Positions 1 to 8,200 of a DNA stretch of 38,806 nucleotides are shown here, in pieces. The translations under genes and the position numbers were made by a program. The notes under the pieces were generated by a model that did no database searches, was not told where the DNA came from, and saw only the letters and a program-made list of their open reading frames with translations. The stretch comes from Aquimarina algiphila (GTDB lineage: Bacteria > Bacteroidota > Bacteroidia > Flavobacteriales > Flavobacteriaceae), in the NCBI RefSeq assembly GCF_007489275.1, contig NZ_VLNR01000065.1, positions 1 through 38,806 of the forward strand. The letters run 5' to 3'. Position 1 is the stretch's first letter; the number at the start of each line of letters is the position of its first letter.

Positions 1-129
1 TTGAGGGATTTAAAAATAGAATCTTATCAAAGATCACAGCAATGACCATTATTCAATATATCAATAGGTTTGAATTCAACAGAAATATAAACAACCTAAA
101 AATTAATATTAACTAAATGCACAACGGGT
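1..129 (+). mobile_element. IS982-like insertion sequence, 3' end only
   Basis: The window opens inside an insertion sequence. The end of a transposase reading frame (3-116) runs into a 17-bp terminal repeat at 113-129, CTAAATGCACAACGGGT. Its exact reverse complement stands at 38683-38699, where a second copy begins. The transposase stop codon lies inside the terminal repeat, so the element is compact. The family is assigned from the character of the transposase C-terminus and from recall of IS982 proteins in flavobacteria, not from a search. The body of the element lies outside the window. Confidence 0.75.
3..116 (+). CDS. IS982-like transposase, C-terminal fragment (cut by window edge)
   Basis: Thirty-seven codons are open from the window edge to TAA at 114-116. 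The peptide reads EGFKNRILSKITAMTIIQY and then INRFEFNRNINNLKININ. The pattern of a phenylalanine-glycine segment, a basic RI(L/I)SKI-type helix, TxxQYIN and a short charged tail is what I recall at the C-terminus of IS982 family DDE transposases. The catalytic residues lie upstream, outside the window, so activity cannot be judged. The N-terminus of a second copy is at 38758. Confidence 0.65.
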   Translation, partial: EGFKNRILSKITAMTIIQYINRFEFNRNINNLKININ

Positions 130-150
130 GAATTATATATAATAAGAAAC

Positions 151-182
151 AAAAAACCCTCACTGAGATTTCAGTGAGGGTT
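151..182 (-). terminator. Rho-independent terminator of the OmpH-like gene
   Basis: A 12-bp perfect stem, AACCCTCACTGA (155-166) with TCAGTGAGGGTT (171-182), has a 4-base loop. On the minus strand it is followed by a T-run, the complement of A at 151-156. It sits 22 bp past the stop codon of the minus-strand gene at 205-777. Confidence 0.9.
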
Positions 183-204
183 ACATTATAATATTCTATT
201 GAAA

Positions 205-777
205 CTACTCTTTAGCCTCAGTCTTTGTTTCTACAGCAGTACTATCTTTCTCTTTCTCTTCTACACTTTCTCCACCATTTAATTCCTCAAGAATCTTATC
301 TGTAAGATCTAATTCTTCTTTGCCATAAAGAATAACCTTGCTAGCATCTGTATTTCCATAAATATAGGTATATCCATTTTTCTTACCATACTCTTCTACA
401 TAATTCATCACTTTATTAATGATAGAATCTATTTCAACCTGACTACCTTGTTGAATCTGCTGCATTTTGGCTTGTTGTTCTTGTTGCAGACCTTGTTGTT
501 TAGCCATTAGTTCTTGCTCTTTTTTCTCTCTATTAGCCTTGGTCATAGATTTCTGGATCATCTGGTATCCTTGTACTTCAATCTGAAACTGTTTAGCTTT
601 TTCCTCAAGTTCTGCTCGAACTTCATTATTACGTTTTGTCCATTTTTCCTGAGCTACTTTCATTTCTTTAAAATCAGAAACAACTTTAGTGTTATTAACA
701 AAACCTGTTTTCTCTATTTGTTGATTACAAGAAGCAAAAATTAATACCGCCCCCGCAATCCATAAAAATTTTTTCAT
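205..777 (-). CDS. OmpH/Skp-like periplasmic lipoprotein
   Basis: This 190-aa protein starts with a lipoprotein signal peptide whose lipobox FASC places the lipidated cysteine at residue 17. A long charged coiled coil follows (about 40-125), rich in K, E and Q, with many QQ pairs. A short mixed segment and an acidic tail end the protein. This is the pattern of OmpH/Skp chaperones, which in the family hold unfolded outer-membrane proteins in the periplasm. Skp itself is soluble; a lipidated form is common in Bacteroidota. The start is ATG at 777, with a -7-like element (TATTTTTG) on the minus strand at 800-807. A strong terminator follows. It is probably transcribed alone, because 229 bp separate it from the methyltransferase gene. 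The family call is good; the client proteins are unknown. Confidence 0.75.
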   Translation of the reverse strand: MKKFLWIAGAVLIFASCNQQIEKTGFVNNTKVVSDFKEMKVAQEKWTKRNNEVRAELEEKAKQFQIEVQGYQMIQKSMTKANREKKEQELMAKQQGLQQEQQAKMQQIQQGSQVEIDSIINKVMNYVEEYGKKNGYTYIYGNTDASKVILYGKEELDLTDKILEELNGGESVEEKEKDSTAVETKTEAKE

Positions 778-799
778 TTTTCAAAAATTTAGTTCTGAG

Positions 800-807
800 C
801 AAAAATA
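800..807 (-). promoter_or_regulatory. Putative -7 element before the OmpH-like gene
   Basis: On the minus strand the sequence reads TATTTTTG, matching the Bacteroidota -7 consensus TAnnTTTG, 22 bp upstream of the ATG at 777. I see no good -33 TTTG at the usual 17-23 bp spacing, so support is partial. The rest of the 229-bp gap (778-1006) holds nothing else I recognise. Confidence 0.4.
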
Positions 808-1006
808 TCAAAGTTCGAGTGATGTTATTCATTATATCTCCTCAAAAAAATACTATATAAGAAAAAACAATAGTGCGTGTGGTTTCAATCCAGAAAATCT
901 ATTAAAAATCATCAAAAATAAGACGTTTTAAAGCGTTTTTGAAAAAAAAGAATACAAATACATGTTGTTTGTCTCAAAAAAGCAGAAAAAACACTTAAAA
1001 TAGAAA

Positions 1007-1858
1007 TTACATATTTTTTAGCACATAAATATGAGAAGAATATTCGCCTGATCGATTTCCTTTACCGTTTGAACGTAATCCCAACCAAAAGGCTTTGAAA
1101 AAATTCATTTTACCATTTTTATATTTTTCTGATAGCAACGCAACATAAAAAGAGTCAAATTTCATCGGCAGCGTTTTTTCAAGCATTAAATCCTTCTCTT
1201 CAAAAAGTTTCTGTATTGCTGTTTTAGAAAAATGCCAAAGATGTCTTGGCACATCATAGGCAGCCCAAAAGGATTTATAATAGGTTGCATCGTACGATTT
1301 GAAATTAGGGACAGCAATTAGAATAACACCATTAGGTTTTAGAAGACGCTTTAATTCTATAATTTGAGCTTTTAGATCAGGTATGTGTTCAAGAACATGC
1401 CACATAGTAATTACATCAAAACTCTGTGGTTCTAAGTTTGTAGTATTTGATCTTAATTCAATTCCCTTTTTTCTTGCTAACTTCTTTGCTTGATCATTTG
1501 GTTCTACTCCCTCAACCTTCCAGTTCTTTTTTTTAGCTGTATTTAAAAAATCTCCTGTTCCTGCTCCAATATCCAAAAGCATTCCAGATTCTTTACTTAG
1601 CTTATTAATAAGGTTTACTTTTTTGTTTAGAGAATAGGTTTTAACAATATGATATAATCTCTCAAAGAGAGATCGTTTAGCATCTGTATGAGAAATGTAA
1701 TCTTCACTTTCATAATATTTATGTAAATTATTTTCATTTGGTTTTGGAGATGTAATCAACATATCATATTCTCGATCATAAAGTAATTGGAATTTTTCTC
1801 CAGAAACTGTGTGATCCTTACACTCAATAAAAAAATCTAACACTTTTTGTTTATTCAT
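1007..1858 (-). CDS. Class I SAM-dependent methyltransferase
   Basis: This 283-aa protein has a Rossmann-type methyltransferase core. Motif I is LLDIGAGTGDFL at residues 94-105. An acidic position after the next strand (VEGVEPND) would hold the SAM ribose, and a motif IV/post-I region FDVITMWHVLEHIPD lies near 148-161. The N-terminal 60 residues (CKDHTVSGEKF and YYESEDYISHTD) form an extension often found in flavobacterial methyltransferases of this group. The substrate cannot be read from sequence. It is the sixth gene of the minus-strand block from DUF4175 to OmpH. The gap to the gene before it is 51 bp, so co-transcription with mnmG is plausible. Because mnmG and ybeY act on RNA, an RNA substrate is tempting, but nothing in the protein shows it. 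Confidence 0.8.
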   Translation of the reverse strand: MNKQKVLDFFIECKDHTVSGEKFQLLYDREYDMLITSPKPNENNLHKYYESEDYISHTDAKRSLFERLYHIVKTYSLNKKVNLINKLSKESGMLLDIGAGTGDFLNTAKKKNWKVEGVEPNDQAKKLARKKGIELRSNTTNLEPQSFDVITMWHVLEHIPDLKAQIIELKRLLKPNGVILIAVPNFKSYDATYYKSFWAAYDVPRHLWHFSKTAIQKLFEEKDLMLEKTLPMKFDSFYVALLSEKYKNGKMNFFKAFWLGLRSNGKGNRSGEYSSHIYVLKNM

Positions 1859-1909
1859 TTATAATAATAATAATGAAAATTTAAAATCAATTCTAGTTTT
1901 GTTTAAAAT

Positions 1910-2374
1910 TTACTCTTTTGACGTATCATAAACTTCAACTTGTAAAAGCCCTCCTAAATCATTAGCGATTTTTAAAGCTTTGTTATAGTCATCTAATTTC
2001 AAAACTGTAAAGTGAGTATTGTCTTTAAAAAATCTGACAACCCATTTTTTAAATCTAGTTTCATCTCCATCTATTTCTTCACGATGAACAAATGAGGCAT
2101 TAAAAACAGAAATGTAATCTGGAAATTTTAACTCTAGTTTAGATTTCCAAATAATCAATCCAAAAAACAGATATAACTCTTCATTCATGAAATCTTTAGT
2201 AATCTTAAATGCTTTTGTATATCCCAACCAAATCAACCCCATACAGAAAAATAAAACAGTTGTAAGTAAAGAAGATTTTTCAAACCAAAAAGAAAGAATA
2301 GCAAAAATCATTATAAAGATCGAAAACAATTTATTAGGTATTGTTTTGGGCTCTTTGCAAATTATACTATTCAT
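1910..2374 (-). CDS. Small membrane protein, paralogue 2 of a tandem pair
   Basis: This 154-aa protein of unknown function has two hydrophobic helices near residues 17-52. A soluble domain follows, with FPDYISVFNASF, KKWVVRFFKDNTHFTVLK and a C-terminal helix ending in VEVYDTSKE. It is clearly homologous to the next upstream gene (2426-2905) along its whole length. Shared stretches include FPDYISVF.ASF, the VVRFF segment and the YDT ending. The soluble part looks like a small beta-rich domain with a closing helix, perhaps PH-like, which is an inference. It is separated from its paralogue by 51 bp that contain a parS site. Confidence 0.7.
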   Translation of the reverse strand: MNSIICKEPKTIPNKLFSIFIMIFAILSFWFEKSSLLTTVLFFCMGLIWLGYTKAFKITKDFMNEELYLFFGLIIWKSKLELKFPDYISVFNASFVHREEIDGDETRFKKWVVRFFKDNTHFTVLKLDDYNKALKIANDLGGLLQVEVYDTSKE

Positions 2375-2411
2375 TATCTATTTTTCTTTGTTGTATACGT
2401 TGTCATAAAAA

Positions 2412-2427
2412 TGTTCCACGTGGAACT
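2412..2427. other. parS: parS centromere site 1
   Basis: The 14-bp palindrome GTTCCACGTGGAAC lies at 2413-2426, preceded by T and followed by T. It matches the widely conserved ParB-binding parS core, in the GTTCCACGTGGAAC variant used by Pseudomonas. It sits in the 51-bp gap between two paralogous membrane-protein genes. ParB loads here and spreads to segregate the origin region. Neither parA nor parB is in the window. Confidence 0.92.
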
Positions 2428-2905
2428 ATTTTTTAATCGTATCATATATTTCTACTTCCAAAAGTTCACTTAACTCATGAGCCACCTTTAAAGCCTTCTC
2501 ATATCTTTCTGTTTTATAAAGAGTAAAATTTTTGTTTTTGGTGAAAAAACGAACTACAATTTTACTATGCCTTTCTTTCGTTCCAATTGCACTAACCGCA
2601 CCCCATTCATTATCCAAACTAAAAGAGGCAGAGAAAACAGAAATATAATCTGGAAAATCCAAATTGAGTTTTGTTTTTAAAACAGGAAAACCAAAAACTG
2701 AGAAAAGTTTTTGATTATTAAAATCCTTATTAATTTTATAAGAAACAGAATATCCAAACACAATTAATGAAAAAAAGAAAAAGACTAATCTAGATAAAAT
2801 TGATTCTTCTGTATAGAAAAGAAATACAATAGAAACCAGCAAAACTAAGACAGAAAGAATTCTTCCTTTTATAGGTTTTTCTTGTTTACAAAATACACTC
2901 TTCAT
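2426..2905 (-). CDS. Small membrane protein, paralogue 1 of a tandem pair
   Basis: This 159-aa protein has two hydrophobic helices (about 16-52). A soluble domain follows with LDFPDYISVFSASF, a region enriched in small residues, KIVVRFFTKNKNFTLYK and a C-terminal LLEVEIYDTIKK. It is a full-length homologue of the protein at 1910-2374, and I infer a local duplication. Its ATG overlaps the stop of mnmG by one base (TAATG, 2903-2907), the arrangement of translational coupling. I do not recognise the family and give no function. The stop codon at 2426 abuts parS site 1. Confidence 0.7.
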   Translation of the reverse strand: MKSVFCKQEKPIKGRILSVLVLLVSIVFLFYTEESILSRLVFFFFSLIVFGYSVSYKINKDFNNQKLFSVFGFPVLKTKLNLDFPDYISVFSASFSLDNEWGAVSAIGTKERHSKIVVRFFTKNKNFTLYKTERYEKALKVAHELSELLEVEIYDTIKK

Positions 2906-4776
2906 TATCTACCCATATAAACCAAAAGCACAGAAATATCACTCGGAGAAACTCCACTTATTCGAGATGCTTGAGAAACCGTTGCAGGTTTTATCCTTGA
3001 CATTTTTTCTTTTGCTTCAAAAGACAAAGATTTTAATTTAGAATAATCAAAGTCCTTTGGGATTTTTAAATCTTCTAAACGGTTAAGTTTATCTGCATTA
3101 TTTTTTTCCTTCTCGATATACCCAGAATACTTAACCTGAATTTCTGTTTGTTCCAGAATCTCTTTATCCAAATCATTCTCTTTAATATACTTTGTTATCG
3201 TATCAAAATGTTTTATATCTTCTAAAGTAATTTGTGGTCTAGAAAACAACTTAAACAATTTTCCACTCTGGTGTATCGGAGAGGATTTCTTTTCTTCTAA
3301 AACCGGATTTGCTACTTCTGGAGAAACACTAGTATCTTTAAAAAACTGAACAAAATCATTTGCTTTTTTCTCCTTTTCCTCCATTCTCCTCATTCTTGAA
3401 TCCGAAGCCAAACCTATTTGATGAGATTTTGGTGTTAGTCTAAAATCAGCATTATCTTGTCTCAGAAGAGTTCTATATTCTGCACGAGAAGTAAACATTC
3501 GATATGGTTCTTCTGTTCCTTTAGTAATTAAATCATCTATTAAAACACCAATATAAGCTTCACTTCTTTTTAAAATAAAAGATTCCTCCTCTTTAACTTT
3601 TAGTGCTGCGTTTATCCCTGCCATTAATCCTTGAGAAGCCGCCTCTTCATATCCTGTAGTTCCATTTATTTGTCCGGCAAAAAATAACCCTGAAACTAAT
3701 TTTGTCTCCAACGTATGCGTTAACTGTGTTGGTGGAAAATAATCATACTCTATAGCATAACCTGGTCTAAAAAACTTTACATTTTCAAAACCAACTACAG
3801 ATTTTAAAGCTTTGAACTGAACATCCTCTGGTAAAGAAGTTGAAAATCCATTTACATATACTTCAACTGTATTCCAACCTTCTGGTTCTACAAATAATTG
3901 ATGTCTATCTTTATCCGCAAAACGATTAATTTTATCCTCTATAGAGGGGCAATATCTCGGGCCTATACTTTTTATTCTCCCATTAAACATTGGAGATCGG
4001 TCAAAACCTTCTCTAAGCAAATCATGAACTTCTAAAGAAGTATATGTCATATGACATGATCTCTGCTCTGTTAATGGCTTAGTTAAATCTGTATAACTAA
4101 ATTTTTCTGGATTATCATCTCCAGGCTGTTCTATCATTTTGGAATAATCCAAAGATCTTCCATCGACCCTTGGAGGTGTACCTGTTTTCATTCTTCCAGA
4201 ATCAAAACCTAAATCAATCAATTGTTCTGTTATTCCAGTCGCTGCTCTTTCACCTGCTCTACCTCCTCCAAATTGTTTTTCACCAATATGAATTAATCCA
4301 TTCAAAAAGGTTCCATTAGTAAGGACAACAGTCTTTGCTTTTACTTCAATTCCGAGAGAAGTTCTCACTCCTTTTATCTCACCATTTTCTACCAAAAGAC
4401 CGCTAACCATTTCCTGATAAAAATCTAAATTAGGCGTCTGCTCTAACATCAATCTCCAATCTTCAGCAAAGCGTATTCTATCACTTTGTACCCTTGGACT
4501 CCACATTGCAGGTCCTTTTGATTTGTTCAACATCTTAAACTGGATTGCCGTACGATCACTTATGATTCCACTATATCCACCAAGCGCATCAATCTCTCTT
4601 ACAATTTGTCCTTTTGCAATTCCTCCCATAGCAGGGTTACAACTCATCTGCGCAATATTCTGTAAATTCATTGTAATTAACAATGTACTACAACCTAAAT
4701 TTGCGGCTGACGCCGCAGCTTCACTTCCTGCATGACCCGCTCCAACTACTATAACATCATACTCCTTATCAAACAT
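2905..4776 (-). CDS. mnmG: tRNA uridine-5-carboxymethylaminomethyl modification enzyme MnmG (GidA)
   Basis: At 623 aa the protein has the family's normal length. The N-terminal FAD-binding motif VVGAGHAGSEAA is at residues 10-21. The conserved SCNPAMGGIAKGQIVREIDALGG block follows. GFDSGRMKTGTPPRVD, PRYCPSIEDKI and NGTTGYEEAASQGL are further MnmG signatures, and the C-terminal helical domain ends at SRISGVSPSDISVLLVYMGR. With MnmE it builds the 5-carboxymethylaminomethyl group on the wobble uridine (U34) of certain tRNAs, using FAD, NADH and methylene-tetrahydrofolate. The start ATG at 4776 gives the expected MFDKEYDVIVVGAG opening. Two parS sites lie in the 96-bp leader and a third overlaps the end of ybeY. 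mnmG is often near the origin in bacteria, which fits the parS cluster. Confidence 0.97.
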   Translation of the reverse strand: MFDKEYDVIVVGAGHAGSEAAASAANLGCSTLLITMNLQNIAQMSCNPAMGGIAKGQIVREIDALGGYSGIISDRTAIQFKMLNKSKGPAMWSPRVQSDRIRFAEDWRLMLEQTPNLDFYQEMVSGLLVENGEIKGVRTSLGIEVKAKTVVLTNGTFLNGLIHIGEKQFGGGRAGERAATGITEQLIDLGFDSGRMKTGTPPRVDGRSLDYSKMIEQPGDDNPEKFSYTDLTKPLTEQRSCHMTYTSLEVHDLLREGFDRSPMFNGRIKSIGPRYCPSIEDKINRFADKDRHQLFVEPEGWNTVEVYVNGFSTSLPEDVQFKALKSVVGFENVKFFRPGYAIEYDYFPPTQLTHTLETKLVSGLFFAGQINGTTGYEEAASQGLMAGINAALKVKEEESFILKRSEAYIGVLIDDLITKGTEEPYRMFTSRAEYRTLLRQDNADFRLTPKSHQIGLASDSRMRRMEEKEKKANDFVQFFKDTSVSPEVANPVLEEKKSSPIHQSGKLFKLFSRPQITLEDIKHFDTITKYIKENDLDKEILEQTEIQVKYSGYIEKEKNNADKLNRLEDLKIPKDFDYSKLKSLSFEAKEKMSRIKPATVSQASRISGVSPSDISVLLVYMGR

Positions 4777-4790
4777 AATTTCTATTCATT

Positions 4791-4806
4791 TGTTCCACGT
4801 GGAACA
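4791..4806. other. parS: parS centromere site 2
   Basis: TGTTCCACGTGGAACA, a perfect 16-bp palindrome, lies 15 bp upstream of the mnmG start codon. A bound or spreading ParB complex here would cover the mnmG leader, so it could affect expression. That effect is inference only. Confidence 0.93.
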
Positions 4807-4830
4807 CAATTTTTACTCATTTAAATCACA

Positions 4831-4846
4831 TGTTCCACGTGGAACA
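4831..4846. other. parS: parS centromere site 3
   Basis: TGTTCCACGTGGAACA is identical to sites 2 and 4. It is 40 bp from site 2 and 46 bp from site 4, measured start to start, in the ybeY-mnmG gap. Confidence 0.93.
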
Positions 4847-4864
4847 TTTCTTAAAATATTATTC

Positions 4865-4904
4865 AAAAACTATTAATGTTCCACGTGGAACATTAATAGT
4901 TTTT
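4865..4904. repeat. Perfect 40-bp palindrome centred on parS site 4
   Basis: The arms 4865-4884 and 4885-4904 are exact reverse complements with no spacer, and the centre is the middle of parS. The outer part is AAAAACTATTAA and its complement. On the minus strand the palindrome ends in GTTTTT, so the RNA could fold into a long hairpin followed by U residues at the end of ybeY. It may therefore double as a terminator or RNA 3' end. This dual role is inferred; only the symmetry is seen. Confidence 0.9.
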
Positions 4905-5292
4905 CATTTTCTTTTTGTCTCATAACAGCTTTCTCTTCCTCTGTTTTATCCTTATATCCGCAAAAATGTAAAACCCCATGAATTAATACACGTCTCATTT
5001 CTTCATCAAAAGAAACACCAAAATCAACAGCATTCTCCTTTACCCTTTCTACAGAAACAAAAATATCTCCGTTCAACTGATTACCCATTCTATTATCAAA
5101 ACTAATAATATCAGTATAGGTGTCATGGTTTAAAAAATCCTGATTAATTTTTAGTAGATATTCATCATCACATAAGATAAAATTAATCTCACCTTCTGAT
5201 TTATTTTCGGATGAAATCACCTGACCAATCCATAAGGAAAGAGTTTCTTGGTAATTAAGTTTAAAGTCTGTTTCGTAAAAGAAATTAATCAT
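4873..5292 (-). CDS. ybeY: Endoribonuclease YbeY (rRNA maturation)
   Basis: This 139-aa protein has the YbeY signature IHGVLHFCGYKDK at residues 104-116. H105 and H109 are the first two zinc ligands of the canonical HGxLHLxGYDH motif. The third His is replaced, since the segment reads GYKDK; I recall this form from Bacteroidota YbeY but cannot verify it here. The upstream part has the usual FILCDDEYLLKINQDFLNHDTYTDIISF and GDIFVS segments. YbeY acts in 16S rRNA 3'-end maturation and 70S quality control. The ATG at 5292 lies inside the end of the DUF4175 gene (8-bp overlap), which suggests coupled translation. The last six residues, MFHVEH, are written by a parS site. Confidence 0.93.
   Translation of the reverse strand: MINFFYETDFKLNYQETLSLWIGQVISSENKSEGEINFILCDDEYLLKINQDFLNHDTYTDIISFDNRMGNQLNGDIFVSVERVKENAVDFGVSFDEEMRRVLIHGVLHFCGYKDKTEEEKAVMRQKENEKLLMFHVEH
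4877..4892. other. parS: parS centromere site 4, inside the ybeY coding sequence
   Basis: TGTTCCACGTGGAACA overlaps the last codons of ybeY: ATG TTC CAC GTG GAA CAT TAA encodes the protein's final residues MFHVEH. The partition site is thus also protein-coding. See the surrounding 40-bp palindrome. Confidence 0.93.
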
Positions 5293-8200
5293 TGTCTTTA
5301 TTAAAATACTCTTGTACCTTCTGTTTATAATTTTGCCGCAAAGGTAATACTTGTCTATTTAATATTTCAGTAGTATTAAAATATTGTTTAGCCTTCTCTA
5401 ATTGACTAGCTTCTTGGTTACCAAACTGAACCTGATTCGTTTTACTTTCTCTCTTTTCTTCTTCTCCCTGTTCTAATGTAGCATCTTCTAACTTTAATAA
5501 TTCATGTTTAAGATCCAACATTTTTCCAAGGGTTTTTTCATTAAAACCTCTCTCTAATAACTCCTGTTCGACTTGCTCCATTTTCTTAAGTAAGGCACTT
5601 CCTTTCTTATCTCCTATTCCTTCCTCCTTAATTTTATCCTGCAAAGCATTTCTTAATTCTTGTTGTTGTTTATAAATCTCATATAATTCTCCATTCAAAT
5701 CCTCTCTTAATTGTTCAGATTCTCCCTCTCCATTCTCACCATTACCATTCTTCTTTTTTCCGTTTTCTCCTTGTTTATTACCGTTTCCTTCTCCCTTGTT
5801 TTGTTCTCCATTTTCTCCCTTTCCTTCTTTTCCTTCACCCTTTTTTCCTTCACCTTTTTCCTCACCCTTCTTTTCACCTTCCTTCTTACCTTTCTCAGTT
5901 CCTTCACCCATTTTCTCATTAAGCTCTTGTTGCTTTTTTATAATATCTGGTAACTGAAATTCGTTCTTACCACTTTTACCTTTACTTCCTGAGGCAGACA
6001 TACTGTTCTGCATCTGGTCCAAAGTTCTACTTAATAAATAAGCTAAATCATTAGACCCTGTTACCGTGTACTGCTGATTAGCGGAACCTTGTACAACTTG
6101 ATTTTCTGCTAAACGCTCCAACGATTTATCTATATTAAATTCTATGTCTGTAAGCTTTTGGGTTACGCTTTCTGTGATCTGTGGTGTACGTAAAGCCAAG
6201 GCATAAAGACTATCATCAACATGAATAAAGTTTTCTCTCAAAACACTTTGTCTTCTTAGCTTTGTAGAATAACTAGGGTTATCCATATTTATCCCTTTAA
6301 ATTCCTTCATCAACCCTTCCTGTGCAATAGAGAAATCAACAAGATTATCTAAGATTTGTCTAAGCATTTCCATATCTTCCTGTTGTTGCTCTCCTCCCGC
6401 CATATTCATCTGCATTTTCATCCCATTACTCATTTGCTTCATTTTCTGAGCAGCACTTTTCTGATTATTCTTAGCTTCAGGTTTATTTTGTTTCTCTAGA
6501 TTATCGCTCGCTTTTTGTTGTTCTTCTTTTATATCATTTTCATCCTCTTTCTTCTGATCTAGATTCATTGGTTTCTTTAATCCTTCATTTTCCTTTCTTA
6601 GTTCATCCATCTGTTTTTGGAATTCCTCAAACTCTTTATTTATTTCTTCTTGTTTTTCCTTTGTATTTTCTTCATCCTTTTTTTCTGATAATTCTTCCTG
6701 CTTTTTAGACAACTCGTTCAATTCATTAGTCAATTTTTCATGCTTTTCTATTACGTAATATCGCTTTGTTAACTCTAAAAGCTGCTCCAAATTTTTCTTT
6801 AGATTTTTATTCTCCTTTCCAAGTTCCTCTAATTTTTTTGTCAATTCCTCTTTCTGAATTTTATCTGCTAACCTCTCTATTTCTTCCAGAAGTTTTTCAT
6901 TCTTTTTAAGCTTTTCTTCATTACGTTCTAGTCTTTCCTTAAGCGCATCCTTGAAAGGTTCTTCCTCTTCTTTTTTCTCAAACTGTTCAAGGTTATCTTT
7001 GAGTTTCTTAGAAAAATCCTGCATCATCTTCTCCTGTTGTTTTTGTCTTTTTAGAAAATCCTCAAGTTTTTTCTTATCATTAAAATCTAATCTTTTCTTT
7101 TCTTTCTGAGTTTTACTAAGACTTTTTAACACCTTTTCTTGTTCTTTAAACTTGTCGAGAGATTTATTTAATCCAGAAATCGCTTCATTTTGTTTTTGTA
7201 AAAGTGAGTTTTCCTTTTCATCTTTTGTGAGTTGTCTAAAATTAAATACCTGGCTTTTTGTGCTTTTATAATTATGTATAGCATCATTATCAAAAACTTC
7301 AAAATAAAACTCATAATTGACTCCTTCTTTCAAATCAATCTCAGCTGGAAAAGCGTATATAAATTCATCAAAAACCGATTGGTTAATATCTAAATTTTTA
7401 ATTTTTTTATCAGTAGCATTTTCTGCATCATAGTATACCATTCTCAGTTTACTTAAACCGTAATCATCACTTATTCTACCAAAAAAATAGATCGTTTGAT
7501 TATCTACAGTATCTTTTTCCGATTTTAAATTCAACTCAGGATATTGATCTTTTACCACATTAAGATTGAAAGCCAAATTATCATAATGTTCCACGTTTTG
7601 ATTTGAGGTAGTGATCTCATAATCCAAGTTAGCATATATTCTTTTTTGATAAGAAAAACTAGTCCCTTCCTTCAAAAGAGAAACTATAGAATCTTTAGTT
7701 TTTAACTCTACCCTGTTGGTGTTTCTAGTATGTACAATCCAATCCACTTTGGTTCCTTCTGGTATAGTTGCATTACCAGAGCTTTTTAGAATTTCATCTT
7801 TTTTTCTTGTATATCCAGGATAATCTAATTTCATTTCAAAATTCAATAACGCAGGAATAGGAACAACAGAAAGATTATATGGAATCGAATTTACATCATT
7901 AGCACTTATCACAAATTCTAAAGATTGCTTAGGCTGAATGAAAGTATATTCAAATTCACCTACGCCAGTATTTTTAAGAAAATATACTTCATCATTATAT
8001 GTGATTGTAGCATTATCAGGAATAACATCTCCTGTTGTTCTTACTCTAACAACAAAATCCTTGTTTTCGAAAGCATTTAAGTCATTATTTACAATAAAAA
8101 ATCTAAAAGGAGCTGGCGGCTCATACGCAACTTGATAATTTACCACTCTATCGTAACTATCTGAAATCCAGCTAGTTTTATTAAAAGCAAACAATATTAA

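Noticed and set aside
121..135. Tiny frame MHNG after the transposase stop
   Set aside because: Four codons within a terminal repeat; chance.
778..1006. Possible small RNA in the gap before the OmpH-like gene
   Set aside because: Only a weak hairpin (ACG..CGT around 933-947) and an AT-rich leader are seen; not enough to claim an RNA.
5707..5953. Open frames on both strands inside the DUF4175 gene
   Set aside because: They are frame shadows of the G/K/E/N-rich stretch; the real frame has membrane segments and a coiled coil on both sides.
7584..7592. Half parS-like TGTTCCACG inside the DUF4175 gene
   Set aside because: Only one arm is present; the other half does not match, so it is not counted as a site.
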